From: a virus
Strand: one strand, 5' to 3'
Virus record (IMG/VR): IMGVR_UViG_3300030106_003158
Coordinates: 1-38,200 of that record
DNA: 38,200 nt
The position numbers and the translations under genes are program-made. The notes beneath the pieces were generated by a model. It worked only from the letters and a program-made list of their open reading frames with translations, searched no databases and had not been told where the DNA came from. The first letter of the stretch is position 1; the number at the start of each line of letters is the position of its first letter. Positions 29,786 to 38,200 of the stretch are shown here, in pieces.

Positions 29786-32700
29786 ATGAGTAAATTTAAA
29801 AAGCAAGCAAACCTAAAAACTCAACCTAAACTTGAACAGTTTGGAACACCTAAAGAAGTTAAAATTGATGAAAAAGTTATACCTGAACCAATAAAACCTG
29901 AAGTAAAAGTTGAACCAACTGTAAAACCTAAAGTAAAAGTTGAACCAACTGTAAAACCTGAAGTAAAAGCTACAGAAACTAAAGTTGACACCCCAATAAA
30001 AATTCAACCAAATGAAGCAGGCAATCAATTATTAAGAGATACATTTTTAAAGTATCAAAATTTAGGAAGTCAAGAAGTAACAAGACAATTACAATTATCA
30101 CAAGCTGCTATAGAATCTAAACAAATTGAAAGTCGTCAAATAGAAGTTAATGGAAAACCTTATGAGCAACCATTGCAAGTTAAATTAGGCGACAGAACAT
30201 ATACATATAAAGATAATGATTTTTATAGTGATAAAGGTAGAAAAATTACAGGTAAAAAAACTTTAGCAGATATACAAAAAAAGTTTGAGTTTACAATAGC
30301 ATTTAAAGATTTTGAAATAAAACAACATCAAGATGCTCAACGCAGAAATGAAAGACAAACTAAAGACCAAGCTAGACAAAAAGGTCAAGAAAAAATACCT
30401 CTACCTGATAAATCTATTCTATATAGTGATTTTGTTTTATCACAACAAACAGGTCGTGCAAGAGAAAGAGCAGAAAATAAAATAAGACGACAAGAAGTGC
30501 AAATAACAGAAGCTGTAAAAGATGCTATTCGTGGTAAAGATGTTAATGTTGGTTTTACAGGATTTAGAATTACAAATAAATCAGATTATTTAAGATGGAT
30601 TAAAGAGGTAAAATTTCAAGGATTTGATGAAAAAGGTAATAGAATAGGTCAGTTTAAACTTACTGATAAACAAATAAATAGAATATATGATAATGCTAAA
30701 AGAACAGTTAATAGAGAAGAAGCTAATATTAGACGTGTAGAACAACTTAATAATAAAGCTAAAATTACACAAGGACAATTTAAAAAACCTGAAGATAAAA
30801 TAATAGTAGACAGAGCAGTTGAATTAAAAAGACAGTTAAAGCTTGAAGCTAAAGCAACAGCTAAAGGTGTTAAGATTGGTAAAAAAGAACAACAAAAAAT
30901 ACAAAAAGAAAAAGAAGCAAATTGGAAAAAATTAAAAGACGAAGTAAAAAATTATGCAAAATCAGTTTTAGGAAATAGAACAGATGCTTACAAAGCTATA
31001 GAAGCTAGAATTGAAAGATTACAAAAACCTACTTTAAATAATCGTAATATTTTAAAAGAAAAAATTGATGAAATTAAATTAAATGCAGATAAGAAAAAAG
31101 TTATATCAAGTATTAAAAATGAAATAATTAAACTAGATAAATTAAATAAAGAAAAAAAACTTACAGGAGAACTTAAAGAAGAATATCAAAAAATAAAGAA
31201 AACAATAGACAAAACTAAAATGACAGAAAAAACAGAAGAATCAATAAAAAGGTCAAAAGAATATTTTGAACGTACAGGCAAACCTATACCTGAATCTGTT
31301 AAAAGAAAAATTGAAAGATTAGATAAAGAACCATTAAGCAAAATGGATATTACAACTTTGGACATTTTAGCAGTTAAAATATCTGATATATTTACAAAAG
31401 CAGATAGAAAAATAGAACAATTAAATATTAAATTAGAAAAACAAACTCAAAGAAATCTAAATAATTTTAAAAATCAAAGAAGTTTAATAAGCGAAACTAT
31501 TAAAAAAGGTGAAGGTGCTGAAACATTTCAAAAACTTTTAAGTGGCAAAAGATTTTTAGATTTAACTCCAAGTATGCAAGCATGGGCTATAGATGGTTTT
31601 CCAAATAAAATAGTGAATGGAGTTGAGGTTGTTGATAAAAATGCTGTTGTTCAAAAAGTGTTTGTACAAAACATTTATAAAGGAGATGATGTAAGATATA
31701 AAGTAATGCAAGATGCATATACAATTTTAAGAGTTGCAAATACAGAAGGTGTTAAGCAACAAATGCAAAAAAGAAATTTAAAAGCTATAATGGAAGGAAA
31801 AGAAGTTCAAATTTCTAAAGCAATGAGAATACAAATGTATATCGACTCGCAAATAAGACAAAATCAAAATCATCAATTAAATGGTGGATATGTTGTTTAT
31901 CCTAAAAAACGAAGTAAACAAGGTCGTGCAGTTTTTCAAGAAACTTTTGGTAAAAAGCAAGGTAAATTATTTAAACCAACTAAAGATGAAGTAAATAAAA
32001 TTATAGATAAATTAACTGCTGATGAATTTAGAATAGCAGATGCTATTTTAAAAGTTTACAAAGATGTATGTAAACCTGCTATTGATAAAGCAACAATGGA
32101 AACAGAAGGCAAAATAGTTACTTTAGGAAAAGATGAATTATATTATCCAATTAATGTTTCAAAATATTATGGAAAAGTAGGAAACAAAGGCATAGAAAAT
32201 ATTTTACAACCTGAAAGAATTGGATTTAAACAATCTAAAGATTTTTTTATTGGTCAAGAAAACTTTTTAAAAACAAGAAAATCACAAGCTAAACAACCTA
32301 TAATTTTAGGTGATGCTATAGCAAATACATACAGAATGATTGATGCTATTTCTACATATGCAGGGTATGCTAAACCATTACAACAAGCAAATAACTTATT
32401 AAAAAATGATGAATTTAGAAATCTTGTACAAACAAAAGCAGGAGATTTATATCTTAAAAGTTTAGAATCACTAGTCAAAGATTTACAAAATCCAAGAAAC
32501 CCTAATATAGCTTATCAATTAGTAGGATTAGATAAATTACAAAGAGCAGGAACTCAAGCAATATTAATGCAAAATTATAAAGTAGGAACTATGCAAAGAC
32601 TTTCTTATATACTTGCTTTAAATTATATGCCTGCAAAATATGGAAAGTTACTTTTTGATTTAATACCCCCTGCGTCTTGGGATAAAATGAGTAAATATAG

Positions 32701-33766
32701 TTCATTTGCTTGGGCAAGAGCAGAAGGTAGATTTTCTATTGCATATGGAGAAGCAACATTAGAAGGTAGAAACGCTGCAATTACAAAAAAACTTATGGGT
32801 AATATTAGTTGGGGAGATAGACAAGGTGTAGGCAGAATATGGACTAGTATTGAGTATTGGGTTCGAGATACCACTAATCTTAAAGGTGATGCTTTACAAT
32901 TTGAAGTTGGAAAAAGATGGAATGAAATAGTACGTAAAACACAGCCAACCTTTGAAGCTATAGATAGACCCTATTTAGCAAGAAGTAGAGATGTTGCTTT
33001 ACAACAAATTACTATGTTTAGTTCTCAAGGTAATAAATTAAGAGCAATAAATTTTGAAAATGATATTAGATACTTAAATACATTAAAAGGTAAAGAAAAT
33101 TTAAATGAAAGAACAAAATTAAAAAGAACTCAAGATTGGGCTAAAAGAGCAATTTTAACAAGAGTTGCAAATCCTGTTATTGTTTCGCTTCATAATTCTG
33201 TGTGGTCAGTTTTTCAAAAAGGTGGTTGGGCTTATGCTCAAGGTGTTACACCTGATGAACTTGAAATTGAAAAAATGGACGATTTTATAACAGCTTTTCA
33301 AAATAATGCATTGCAATATGGAACAACAGGAGATGGTTTAATTATAAATCAAATAGTTCAAGCAGTAAGATTTGCAGGTAATAAATGGTTAAGACGTGCA
33401 ACACAAATGGATATAAAGGCATATGCAAAGAAATTTTTACCTGCAGATATGCTTAATAGTACATATGAAGACTCAATAAATGCTCTTAAAGATATTTATG
33501 TATTAATTGCATTAAGTAACAATGATATGCCAATACAAAAAGAACATAAACGTAACGTAGGAAAAAGTATTTTAGATATAATAGATAGTGGAAGTAAGCT
33601 TGCAGGTTATGGTGTTGGTAATGTTACTAAATTAGTTACTAGTTTAGCTTATTGGGGTATATGGTTAAATAATAATAGAAAAGAATTTATAGAAAATTAT
33701 AAAGAAGAACAAATGTTAAAAGCAATATCAGAGCAAAAGAAGAAAGAAATAATACTTGACAATTAA
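29786..33766 (+). CDS. Large internal virion (ejection) protein, gp16-like
   Basis: A 1326-residue protein, the length of T7 gp16, in the same place before the fiber. The N-terminal 70 residues hold Lys/Pro/Glu repeats (KVEPTVKP). Residues 150-520 are highly charged helical. The C-terminal 500 residues are a distinct domain (QPTFEAIDRPYLARSRDVAL, ALQQITMFSSQGNK), which resembles those of large phage polyvalent proteins. I see no lytic transglycosylase motif at the N-terminus, unlike T7 gp16. The likely role is DNA ejection through the cell envelope. Confidence 0.75.
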   Translation: MSKFKKQANLKTQPKLEQFGTPKEVKIDEKVIPEPIKPEVKVEPTVKPKVKVEPTVKPEVKATETKVDTPIKIQPNEAGNQLLRDTFLKYQNLGSQEVTRQLQLSQAAIESKQIESRQIEVNGKPYEQPLQVKLGDRTYTYKDNDFYSDKGRKITGKKTLADIQKKFEFTIAFKDFEIKQHQDAQRRNERQTKDQARQKGQEKIPLPDKSILYSDFVLSQQTGRARERAENKIRRQEVQITEAVKDAIRGKDVNVGFTGFRITNKSDYLRWIKEVKFQGFDEKGNRIGQFKLTDKQINRIYDNAKRTVNREEANIRRVEQLNNKAKITQGQFKKPEDKIIVDRAVELKRQLKLEAKATAKGVKIGKKEQQKIQKEKEANWKKLKDEVKNYAKSVLGNRTDAYKAIEARIERLQKPTLNNRNILKEKIDEIKLNADKKKVISSIKNEIIKLDKLNKEKKLTGELKEEYQKIKKTIDKTKMTEKTEESIKRSKEYFERTGKPIPESVKRKIERLDKEPLSKMDITTLDILAVKISDIFTKADRKIEQLNIKLEKQTQRNLNNFKNQRSLISETIKKGEGAETFQKLLSGKRFLDLTPSMQAWAIDGFPNKIVNGVEVVDKNAVVQKVFVQNIYKGDDVRYKVMQDAYTILRVANTEGVKQQMQKRNLKAIMEGKEVQISKAMRIQMYIDSQIRQNQNHQLNGGYVVYPKKRSKQGRAVFQETFGKKQGKLFKPTKDEVNKIIDKLTADEFRIADAILKVYKDVCKPAIDKATMETEGKIVTLGKDELYYPINVSKYYGKVGNKGIENILQPERIGFKQSKDFFIGQENFLKTRKSQAKQPIILGDAIANTYRMIDAISTYAGYAKPLQQANNLLKNDEFRNLVQTKAGDLYLKSLESLVKDLQNPRNPNIAYQLVGLDKLQRAGTQAILMQNYKVGTMQRLSYILALNYMPAKYGKLLFDLIPPASWDKMSKYSSFAWARAEGRFSIAYGEATLEGRNAAITKKLMGNISWGDRQGVGRIWTSIEYWVRDTTNLKGDALQFEVGKRWNEIVRKTQPTFEAIDRPYLARSRDVALQQITMFSSQGNKLRAINFENDIRYLNTLKGKENLNERTKLKRTQDWAKRAILTRVANPVIVSLHNSVWSVFQKGGWAYAQGVTPDELEIEKMDDFITAFQNNALQYGTTGDGLIINQIVQAVRFAGNKWLRRATQMDIKAYAKKFLPADMLNSTYEDSINALKDIYVLIALSNNDMPIQKEHKRNVGKSILDIIDSGSKLAGYGVGNVTKLVTSLAYWGIWLNNNRKEFIENYKEEQMLKAISEQKKKEIILDN
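29903..29970 (+). repeat. 30-bp tandem repeat in the ejection protein gene
   Basis: The unit GTAAAAGTTGAACCAACTGT... of 30 bases is repeated from 29903 and 29933 with a partial third unit at 29963. It encodes VKVEPTVKPK/E repeats. This Pro/Lys-rich linker could be extendable. The reverse strand of the repeat yields an artefactual open frame. Confidence 0.8.
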
Positions 33767-33785
33767 AATAAAAATTGGATATAAC
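33756..33785 (+). promoter_or_regulatory. Sigma70-like promoter for the fiber genes
   Basis: TTGACA (33756-33761) overlaps the end of the ejection-protein gene; an 18-base spacer leads to TATAAC (33780-33785). The start would be near 33792, just before the GAGGG site of the fiber gene. It lets the fiber be expressed separately. Confidence 0.65.
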
Positions 33786-33802
33786 TTGAAAAGAGGGAAA
33801 TT

Positions 33803-35419
33803 ATGGCTTTATCAAATGCAGTAAATATACAAAACATAAGTGGAGATGGTAGTAACTCATATAGTTTTACTATACCATTTTTTGCTACATCAGACTTAAA
33901 ATGTTCAGTTCAATTAACTTCTACATCAACTCCTGTACAATTAGAAAAAGCAGCAGATGATACAGCATTTGGCTCATTAACCACAGGTACTGATGGCAAT
34001 GGTCAGTTTAGTATTTCTTTTACAGATAAAACAGCAGGCGGTACTATTACAATAAAAACAAGTGCAGGTGTTGCATTAGCTACAGGACAAACTGCAAGTG
34101 TTGAACGTGTTGTTCCTTTAACGCAAGAATATGATTTAAAAGAGGGTGCAGCTATAGACCCTACAGCTTTAAACACAGCTTTTGATAGAACAGTAGCACA
34201 ATCACAACAAATAGATGATAAGATTTCTAAAGCCATAACATTTCCTGCAACAGATGCTAGTACAATATCTTATGCTGTAGATGAAGCAGCAGCAAGTCGT
34301 GCAGGTAAAGTTCTTGGATTTGATGCTACAGGTAGTATTTCACCATTAACAGTTACTACTTTATCTACAGGTACTTCAACATCTATAGCAGGTGGTAATG
34401 GTATTACTAATAATGATGGAACAATAAGTGTTAATAATGACTCTGACCATATTGATTTTGATGGTAGTGGTAAATTAAAGGTTGCTACAGATGGTATTAC
34501 TTCTGTAGAACTTGCTGATAATGCAGTAGATACTGCTGCTATTGCTGATAATGCTCTAACAACTGCTAAACTACCTAACTCTACAACAACAACAGATGGT
34601 GTTACGTTAGCTAAATTACAGTTTATTGGTACTGATAAAGTGTTAGGCAGAACTACAGCTAGTAATGGAGTTGTAGAACAATTAGATTTAAAAGATGAAG
34701 ATGACATGGCATCTAATAGTGATACTGCTTTAGCAACACAACAATCAATTAAAGCATTTGTAGCAACAGAAGCAGCTAAAGTTATTCCTAGAGCAATAAT
34801 AGCTGATACAAGTGGAACAGTAACTTACGAAACATCAGGTACTAGAGCAGATGGTACTTCAGCAAGTGAAGATGCAGGTGGTGGAACAATTACTAAAAGA
34901 AATCAAGATAATCCATCAAGTATTACAGGAGCAATAAGTGGAGATTATTTAGATTATTCTGTAACAATATCAGGTAATTCATCTGCTGCTCATATTACTA
35001 ATCAAACTTTAGAAATACCATTAAGTGGATTATCAAGTTCTGTTTCAGGTGTGACTATAAATTCTACAAAAATTATTGGAATGTGGGTTAGACCTTCACT
35101 TCAAGTAGATGCACATACTGATACAGGTGCTATTGATGATGATAATCCTCAAGTAAAAATTGAATATTTTATGCCTAGAGGACACACAAGTGGTATTGCT
35201 ACACAAAATACAACAAATTATAGAATGGAAGCTATTGGTTGGAGAAGGGAAGTAGATGGTAATCAATATAGTAATATTAATATGATGACCTATATTCCTG
35301 TAAATGCAGCAGCAGGTCAAACAAGTGTACTATTTAAGTTTAATGCAAAAACTATAGGTGGTGCAGGTAATTTAAGACTTGGATTAACAATCCATGCAGT
35401 AAACATGATAACATTATAA
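33803..35419 (+). CDS. Tail fiber protein with T7 gp17-like N-terminus
   Basis: A 538-residue protein. Residues 1-150 match the pattern of the T7 tail-fiber N-terminal domain (NYSFTIPF-like: NSYSFTIPFFATSDLKCSVQ, then AGGTITIKTSAGVALATGQT, VERVVPLTQEYDLKEG, and AFDRTVAQSQQ), which fixes the fiber to the tail. The middle is a repeat-rich shaft (GTGTSTS, ADNALTT), and the C-terminus is beta-rich. It is the base to which the adhesin modules at 35785 onward might attach. Receptor specificity cannot be told. Confidence 0.88.
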   Translation: MALSNAVNIQNISGDGSNSYSFTIPFFATSDLKCSVQLTSTSTPVQLEKAADDTAFGSLTTGTDGNGQFSISFTDKTAGGTITIKTSAGVALATGQTASVERVVPLTQEYDLKEGAAIDPTALNTAFDRTVAQSQQIDDKISKAITFPATDASTISYAVDEAAASRAGKVLGFDATGSISPLTVTTLSTGTSTSIAGGNGITNNDGTISVNNDSDHIDFDGSGKLKVATDGITSVELADNAVDTAAIADNALTTAKLPNSTTTTDGVTLAKLQFIGTDKVLGRTTASNGVVEQLDLKDEDDMASNSDTALATQQSIKAFVATEAAKVIPRAIIADTSGTVTYETSGTRADGTSASEDAGGGTITKRNQDNPSSITGAISGDYLDYSVTISGNSSAAHITNQTLEIPLSGLSSSVSGVTINSTKIIGMWVRPSLQVDAHTDTGAIDDDNPQVKIEYFMPRGHTSGIATQNTTNYRMEAIGWRREVDGNQYSNINMMTYIPVNAAAGQTSVLFKFNAKTIGGAGNLRLGLTIHAVNMITL

Positions 35420-35440
35420 ACTAGAAAGGTAAGGTAAGGT

Positions 35441-35785
35441 ATGTGTGCGGTAAAAATAGCAGAAGATGTTTATCAAAATAATCTTCAATTTACTCATATA
35501 AATTGTGTGGGAACAGGTGGTAGAGGTGCAACTAATTTGTCATCTTCTACTGTATGGGACACAGGTTCAGATAGACAAATAGTAATAACTCCAATAAGTA
35601 CAGACGCTTATGTTAATATTACAGCTAATGGTGTAACAACTGTAGCAGGAAGTGATACTTCTACTGCAGGTGATGCAACAGGTAAGTTTATTCCATTTGG
35701 AAGTTCTTATACTACAATCATTAGAAAGAATGAACGTATATCTGCATCAGCAACAGTTAATGTAGTTGAACTTGGCGAAATCTAA
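35441..35785 (+). CDS. Hypothetical beta-rich virion-region protein, 114 aa
   Basis: A 114-residue Thr/Ser/Gly-rich, beta-strand protein (AYVNITANGVTTVAGSD, ERISASATVNVVELGEI). Its ribosome binding region is three tandem AAGGT copies just before ATG. It lies between the gp17-like fiber and the LamG-like fiber and overlaps the latter by one base (TAATG). Likely a fiber-associated structural protein; not recognised. Confidence 0.6.
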   Translation: MCAVKIAEDVYQNNLQFTHINCVGTGGRGATNLSSSTVWDTGSDRQIVITPISTDAYVNITANGVTTVAGSDTSTAGDATGKFIPFGSSYTTIIRKNERISASATVNVVELGEI

Positions 35786-37998
35786 TGGACGGAATCCATA
35801 CAGGTGCAGGGTTTGGTTCTTTTGGAAGCATTAGAAACACTTTAATGCCTAGTCAAAATAACTTAAACACTTGGTTAAAGACCCCAACCACAGATGGTAA
35901 AACATTAGTTAATGTTGAAGGTACTAATGCTACTCTTACAGGTATTAGTATGGCTAACTATGATGGTACTAATGATTTTACAGGTGGTACGTTTCCAACA
36001 GGATTTACAAAAATAGATGCAGGTACTAAAGTAGAATTTACCATTGAGGGTCTAACTATAGATGGTGGAGATAATGCTATAATCGAGTTAGGCTCATTAG
36101 GTGGAACAGGTGGTAACTATGCTGCATCAGGTATTGGAATATATAGTACATTTACAAGTGGAGCAGGTGATGGTCAATTAAGACTTTATGTGCAAGAAAA
36201 TGATGCAACATTTATTAGCGATAGGTTTGGTGGTACAAGTATAAATGATGGAAACCCACATACAATTTCTGTAGAATTTCCTACAACATCATCTGTTACA
36301 TATACTGTAGATGGTTCAGCAACAACAGTTGCATTTAGTGCATTTGATAATGCGTCAGGTGCAGGTGATGGTGGAGTTACTGCTTTAAGTGATTCTTTTC
36401 AAACTAATGGAAATATATATACATTGGGTGCATCAAGAAATATAGGTGGTACTGTTAATGGTTCACTTTATTCTGCTTGTAAATTATCTAATGTAAAGGT
36501 TTCACAAGGTAGTGATGTTATAGTTCATTTACCATTAGCTGAAGGAGCAGGATTAAGAGCATTTGATATTAGTGGTAATGGTGCACATGGCTCACATACA
36601 GGAACTACATATACAACACATGATGGTATTGCTTCACATAATCATCAATATGGATTTGCTACATCTCCTATAACAGAGAAGTCAGCATTTAGTGGAAATA
36701 ATTGTACAGGTGCTATAAACGCTGATGGACATTTAGTTGTAACAAGTACAGGAAATAGTAATGTACATTTTACTTTAGGTTTACCTATTCAACTAACAGG
36801 AAGTGTAACTGTTTCATATGATGCTGTTACTAGCACAGGTTCAGGTATAGCGTGTAACATGTTTTTAAATGATTCATCAGGAACTTGGCTGACTAGTGGT
36901 AGTGGTGCTAATGTAGTAAATGGTTCTTTTAGCCAAAGTGCGACTATATCAAGTGACCAAGATATAGGATTAATGTTTAATGTTTATAGTTTTTTTACAA
37001 CAGGTCAAACTATTACCTTTAGTAATTTACGTGTTACTCAAAGTGACACGTGCAGATTACCTGCATTTCCAAGTGCTACTCAACAAGGTTTAACACTTGA
37101 TGGTGCTAATGATGTAATTGGATTTGGAAGTACAATAAGTGTTACTGATTTTGTTTATACTTCAAAATTTAAACTTGAAACTACAGCAGGTAATAACAAT
37201 GTATTTTTCTCTAGTGGTAGTGACTCTAGTTCTGCAATGTATATGACACTAGATGGAAGTAGATTGGCATTTCAAATTGGTAGTAATTTAATTCAAAATT
37301 TTCCTGATGGGTCGGGAGATGGGTCAGACACTAATCAACGATTTATTGTTGCAGGTTATAAAACAAGTGCATCACAAACAGGAACAGTTAATTTAAGAGA
37401 TGGAAATGTACATACTGTAGTTTTAACAAGGTCAGGTACAACCATTGCTGTTGATATTGATGATGGAACTGTTACAGGTACATTTACAAATATGCCGACA
37501 ACTGCTATGACATTTACTCAATTTGGTAAACAAATGACAGCAGGTGCTTATGTCAATGGAACAATATATAGTTCAAAACTTGAAGCAAGTGGTAGTGTTG
37601 TTCACGAATTTAATCTTGAAGAAAATATTGGAACAACAACCATTAAAGATTCTTCTACTAATTCTAACGATGGTACATTAAGTAACGCTACATTAACATC
37701 TGCTTGGGGACAAAGAATAGTTGATACAAGTGGAACTTTAGTTAACTGCAACTACACAGGTGGAGATACTTCATTAATAGGTGAAAGTGGTACTATTCAT
37801 AATAACAGTGAATGTACTCTTAACATGGGTAGTGACACAATTTCAGGTTCTAATGCCACATCAGGTACAACACATGTAAATCATAATAACCAATTCTTTG
37901 GTAGAATTGAAGGGGGTAAAGTTACTGAAGCTTTATTTTATGGTAGTGCTATTTCAGGAGCAGACTTACAGGAGGTAGTTAATCATGTCAAGAGGTAA
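35785..37998 (+). CDS. LamG-like tail fiber/adhesin (copy 1)
   Basis: A 737-residue Gly/Ser/Thr/Asn-rich protein. Beta-sandwich (LamG or concanavalin-like) domains can be traced in at least three places: about residues 50-250, 290-420 and 440-620. The sequence FDISGNGAHGSHTG (about 263-276) is typical of LamG-like phage adhesins. It ends with the same region as the fiber at 3-896 (DTSGTLVNCNYTGGDTS). Its start overlaps the upstream stop by one base, and its end overlaps the partner gene by 14. Likely receptor-binding; ligand unknown. Confidence 0.8.
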   Translation: MDGIHTGAGFGSFGSIRNTLMPSQNNLNTWLKTPTTDGKTLVNVEGTNATLTGISMANYDGTNDFTGGTFPTGFTKIDAGTKVEFTIEGLTIDGGDNAIIELGSLGGTGGNYAASGIGIYSTFTSGAGDGQLRLYVQENDATFISDRFGGTSINDGNPHTISVEFPTTSSVTYTVDGSATTVAFSAFDNASGAGDGGVTALSDSFQTNGNIYTLGASRNIGGTVNGSLYSACKLSNVKVSQGSDVIVHLPLAEGAGLRAFDISGNGAHGSHTGTTYTTHDGIASHNHQYGFATSPITEKSAFSGNNCTGAINADGHLVVTSTGNSNVHFTLGLPIQLTGSVTVSYDAVTSTGSGIACNMFLNDSSGTWLTSGSGANVVNGSFSQSATISSDQDIGLMFNVYSFFTTGQTITFSNLRVTQSDTCRLPAFPSATQQGLTLDGANDVIGFGSTISVTDFVYTSKFKLETTAGNNNVFFSSGSDSSSAMYMTLDGSRLAFQIGSNLIQNFPDGSGDGSDTNQRFIVAGYKTSASQTGTVNLRDGNVHTVVLTRSGTTIAVDIDDGTVTGTFTNMPTTAMTFTQFGKQMTAGAYVNGTIYSSKLEASGSVVHEFNLEENIGTTTIKDSSTNSNDGTLSNATLTSAWGQRIVDTSGTLVNCNYTGGDTSLIGESGTIHNNSECTLNMGSDTISGSNATSGTTHVNHNNQFFGRIEGGKVTEALFYGSAISGADLQEVVNHVKR

Positions 37999-38200
37999 CC
38001 CTAGTACAACACCAAGTACTCCCCACAAATATGATAAGTTTTTACACAGTAATAATATGCCTTATGCTTATATTGAAGTACCTATAGCATTTTTATCTGA
38101 AGAACTACCAACAGATGCAACGTGGTCAATTAAAGAAGATGAGTCACAAAAAACCATAGAAGAATATGCTATATGGATTAAAAAATCTAATGATGAATCT
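37985..38200 (+). CDS. Conserved fiber-partner protein, 5' part (copy 1)
   Basis: The gene runs off the window end after 72 residues. It is the first copy of the 130-residue protein at 886-1278: from residue 14 on (HKYDKFLHSNN) almost every residue agrees, and the last 90 bases are nearly identical. It overlaps the fiber stop by 14 bases. The N-terminal 13 residues differ, so the copies are related but not identical. The shared sequence shows that each LamG-like fiber travels with its own partner. Confidence 0.8.
   Translation, partial: MSRGNPSTTPSTPHKYDKFLHSNNMPYAYIEVPIAFLSEELPTDATWSIKEDESQKTIEEYAIWIKKSNDES

Noticed and set aside
29813-30028. A 71-codon minus-strand frame rich in Phe and Tyr
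   Set aside because: A shadow of the Lys/Pro repeats of the ejection protein on the other strand.
1-38200. CRISPR arrays, tRNA genes, insertion sequences and integrases
   Set aside because: None was seen: no regularly spaced repeats, no cloverleaf, no transposase or integrase motifs.

Overview
The window is an AT-rich, very densely packed tailed-phage genome segment, apparently almost a whole podovirus genome cut at an arbitrary point. The virion genes follow the T7 order: small and large terminase, portal, scaffold, major capsid, tail tubular proteins A and B, three to four internal virion (ejection) proteins, and a fiber with a T7 gp17-like N-terminus. There is no phage RNA polymerase, DNA polymerase, primase, integrase, repressor or tRNA in the window. 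Several sigma70-like promoters (TTGACA boxes) precede genes. The phage is therefore probably lytic and uses the host polymerases, like known marine podoviruses such as HTVC010P (that comparison is from general knowledge, not a search).

Layout. The plus strand holds the late genes: 15515-38200 continues across the cut into 3-4506. The minus strand holds the early genes, 14719 down to 4495. The blocks diverge from a roughly 800-base non-coding control region (14720-15514) and converge at about 4500. The early block starts with many small proteins of unknown function, led by a predicted papain-like cysteine protease. An SLT-type lytic enzyme, a HIRAN-PD-(D/E)XK nuclease fusion, a winged-helix replication initiator, a DnaB-like helicase, an SSB, a NinG-like HNH protein, a nucleotide pyrophosphohydrolase-like protein, a small nuclease and a zinc-ribbon protein follow. 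The pattern suggests that the initiator and helicase recruit the host replisome, with SSB and nucleases for recombination.

The late tail (3-4506) holds a second fiber module, small membrane proteins, a secreted PEP-CTERM-like protein, and a run of small, very basic proteins typical of marine phages. The fiber module (LamG-like fiber plus a small 130-residue partner) occurs twice, once at each end of the window, so a tandem module duplication spans the cut.

The most notable features are non-coding or accessory. One is a glutamine riboswitch (glnA/Downstream-peptide type) with its own promoter and an 18-residue DUF4278-like peptide at 4495-4657. Another is the PEP-CTERM-like protein at 2025-2585, which points to a host with an exosortase. 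There are also a possible pseudoknotted leader at 4244-4314, a structured leader before the capsid gene, a possible 350-nt structured RNA at 14805-15170, three copies of an inverted-repeat element between early genes, and palindromes placed on late promoters. The host cannot be fixed: the riboswitch class is best known in cyanobacteria, cyanophages and marine metagenomes, while the PEP-CTERM signal style is common in Verrucomicrobia-like and other exosortase-bearing bacteria.
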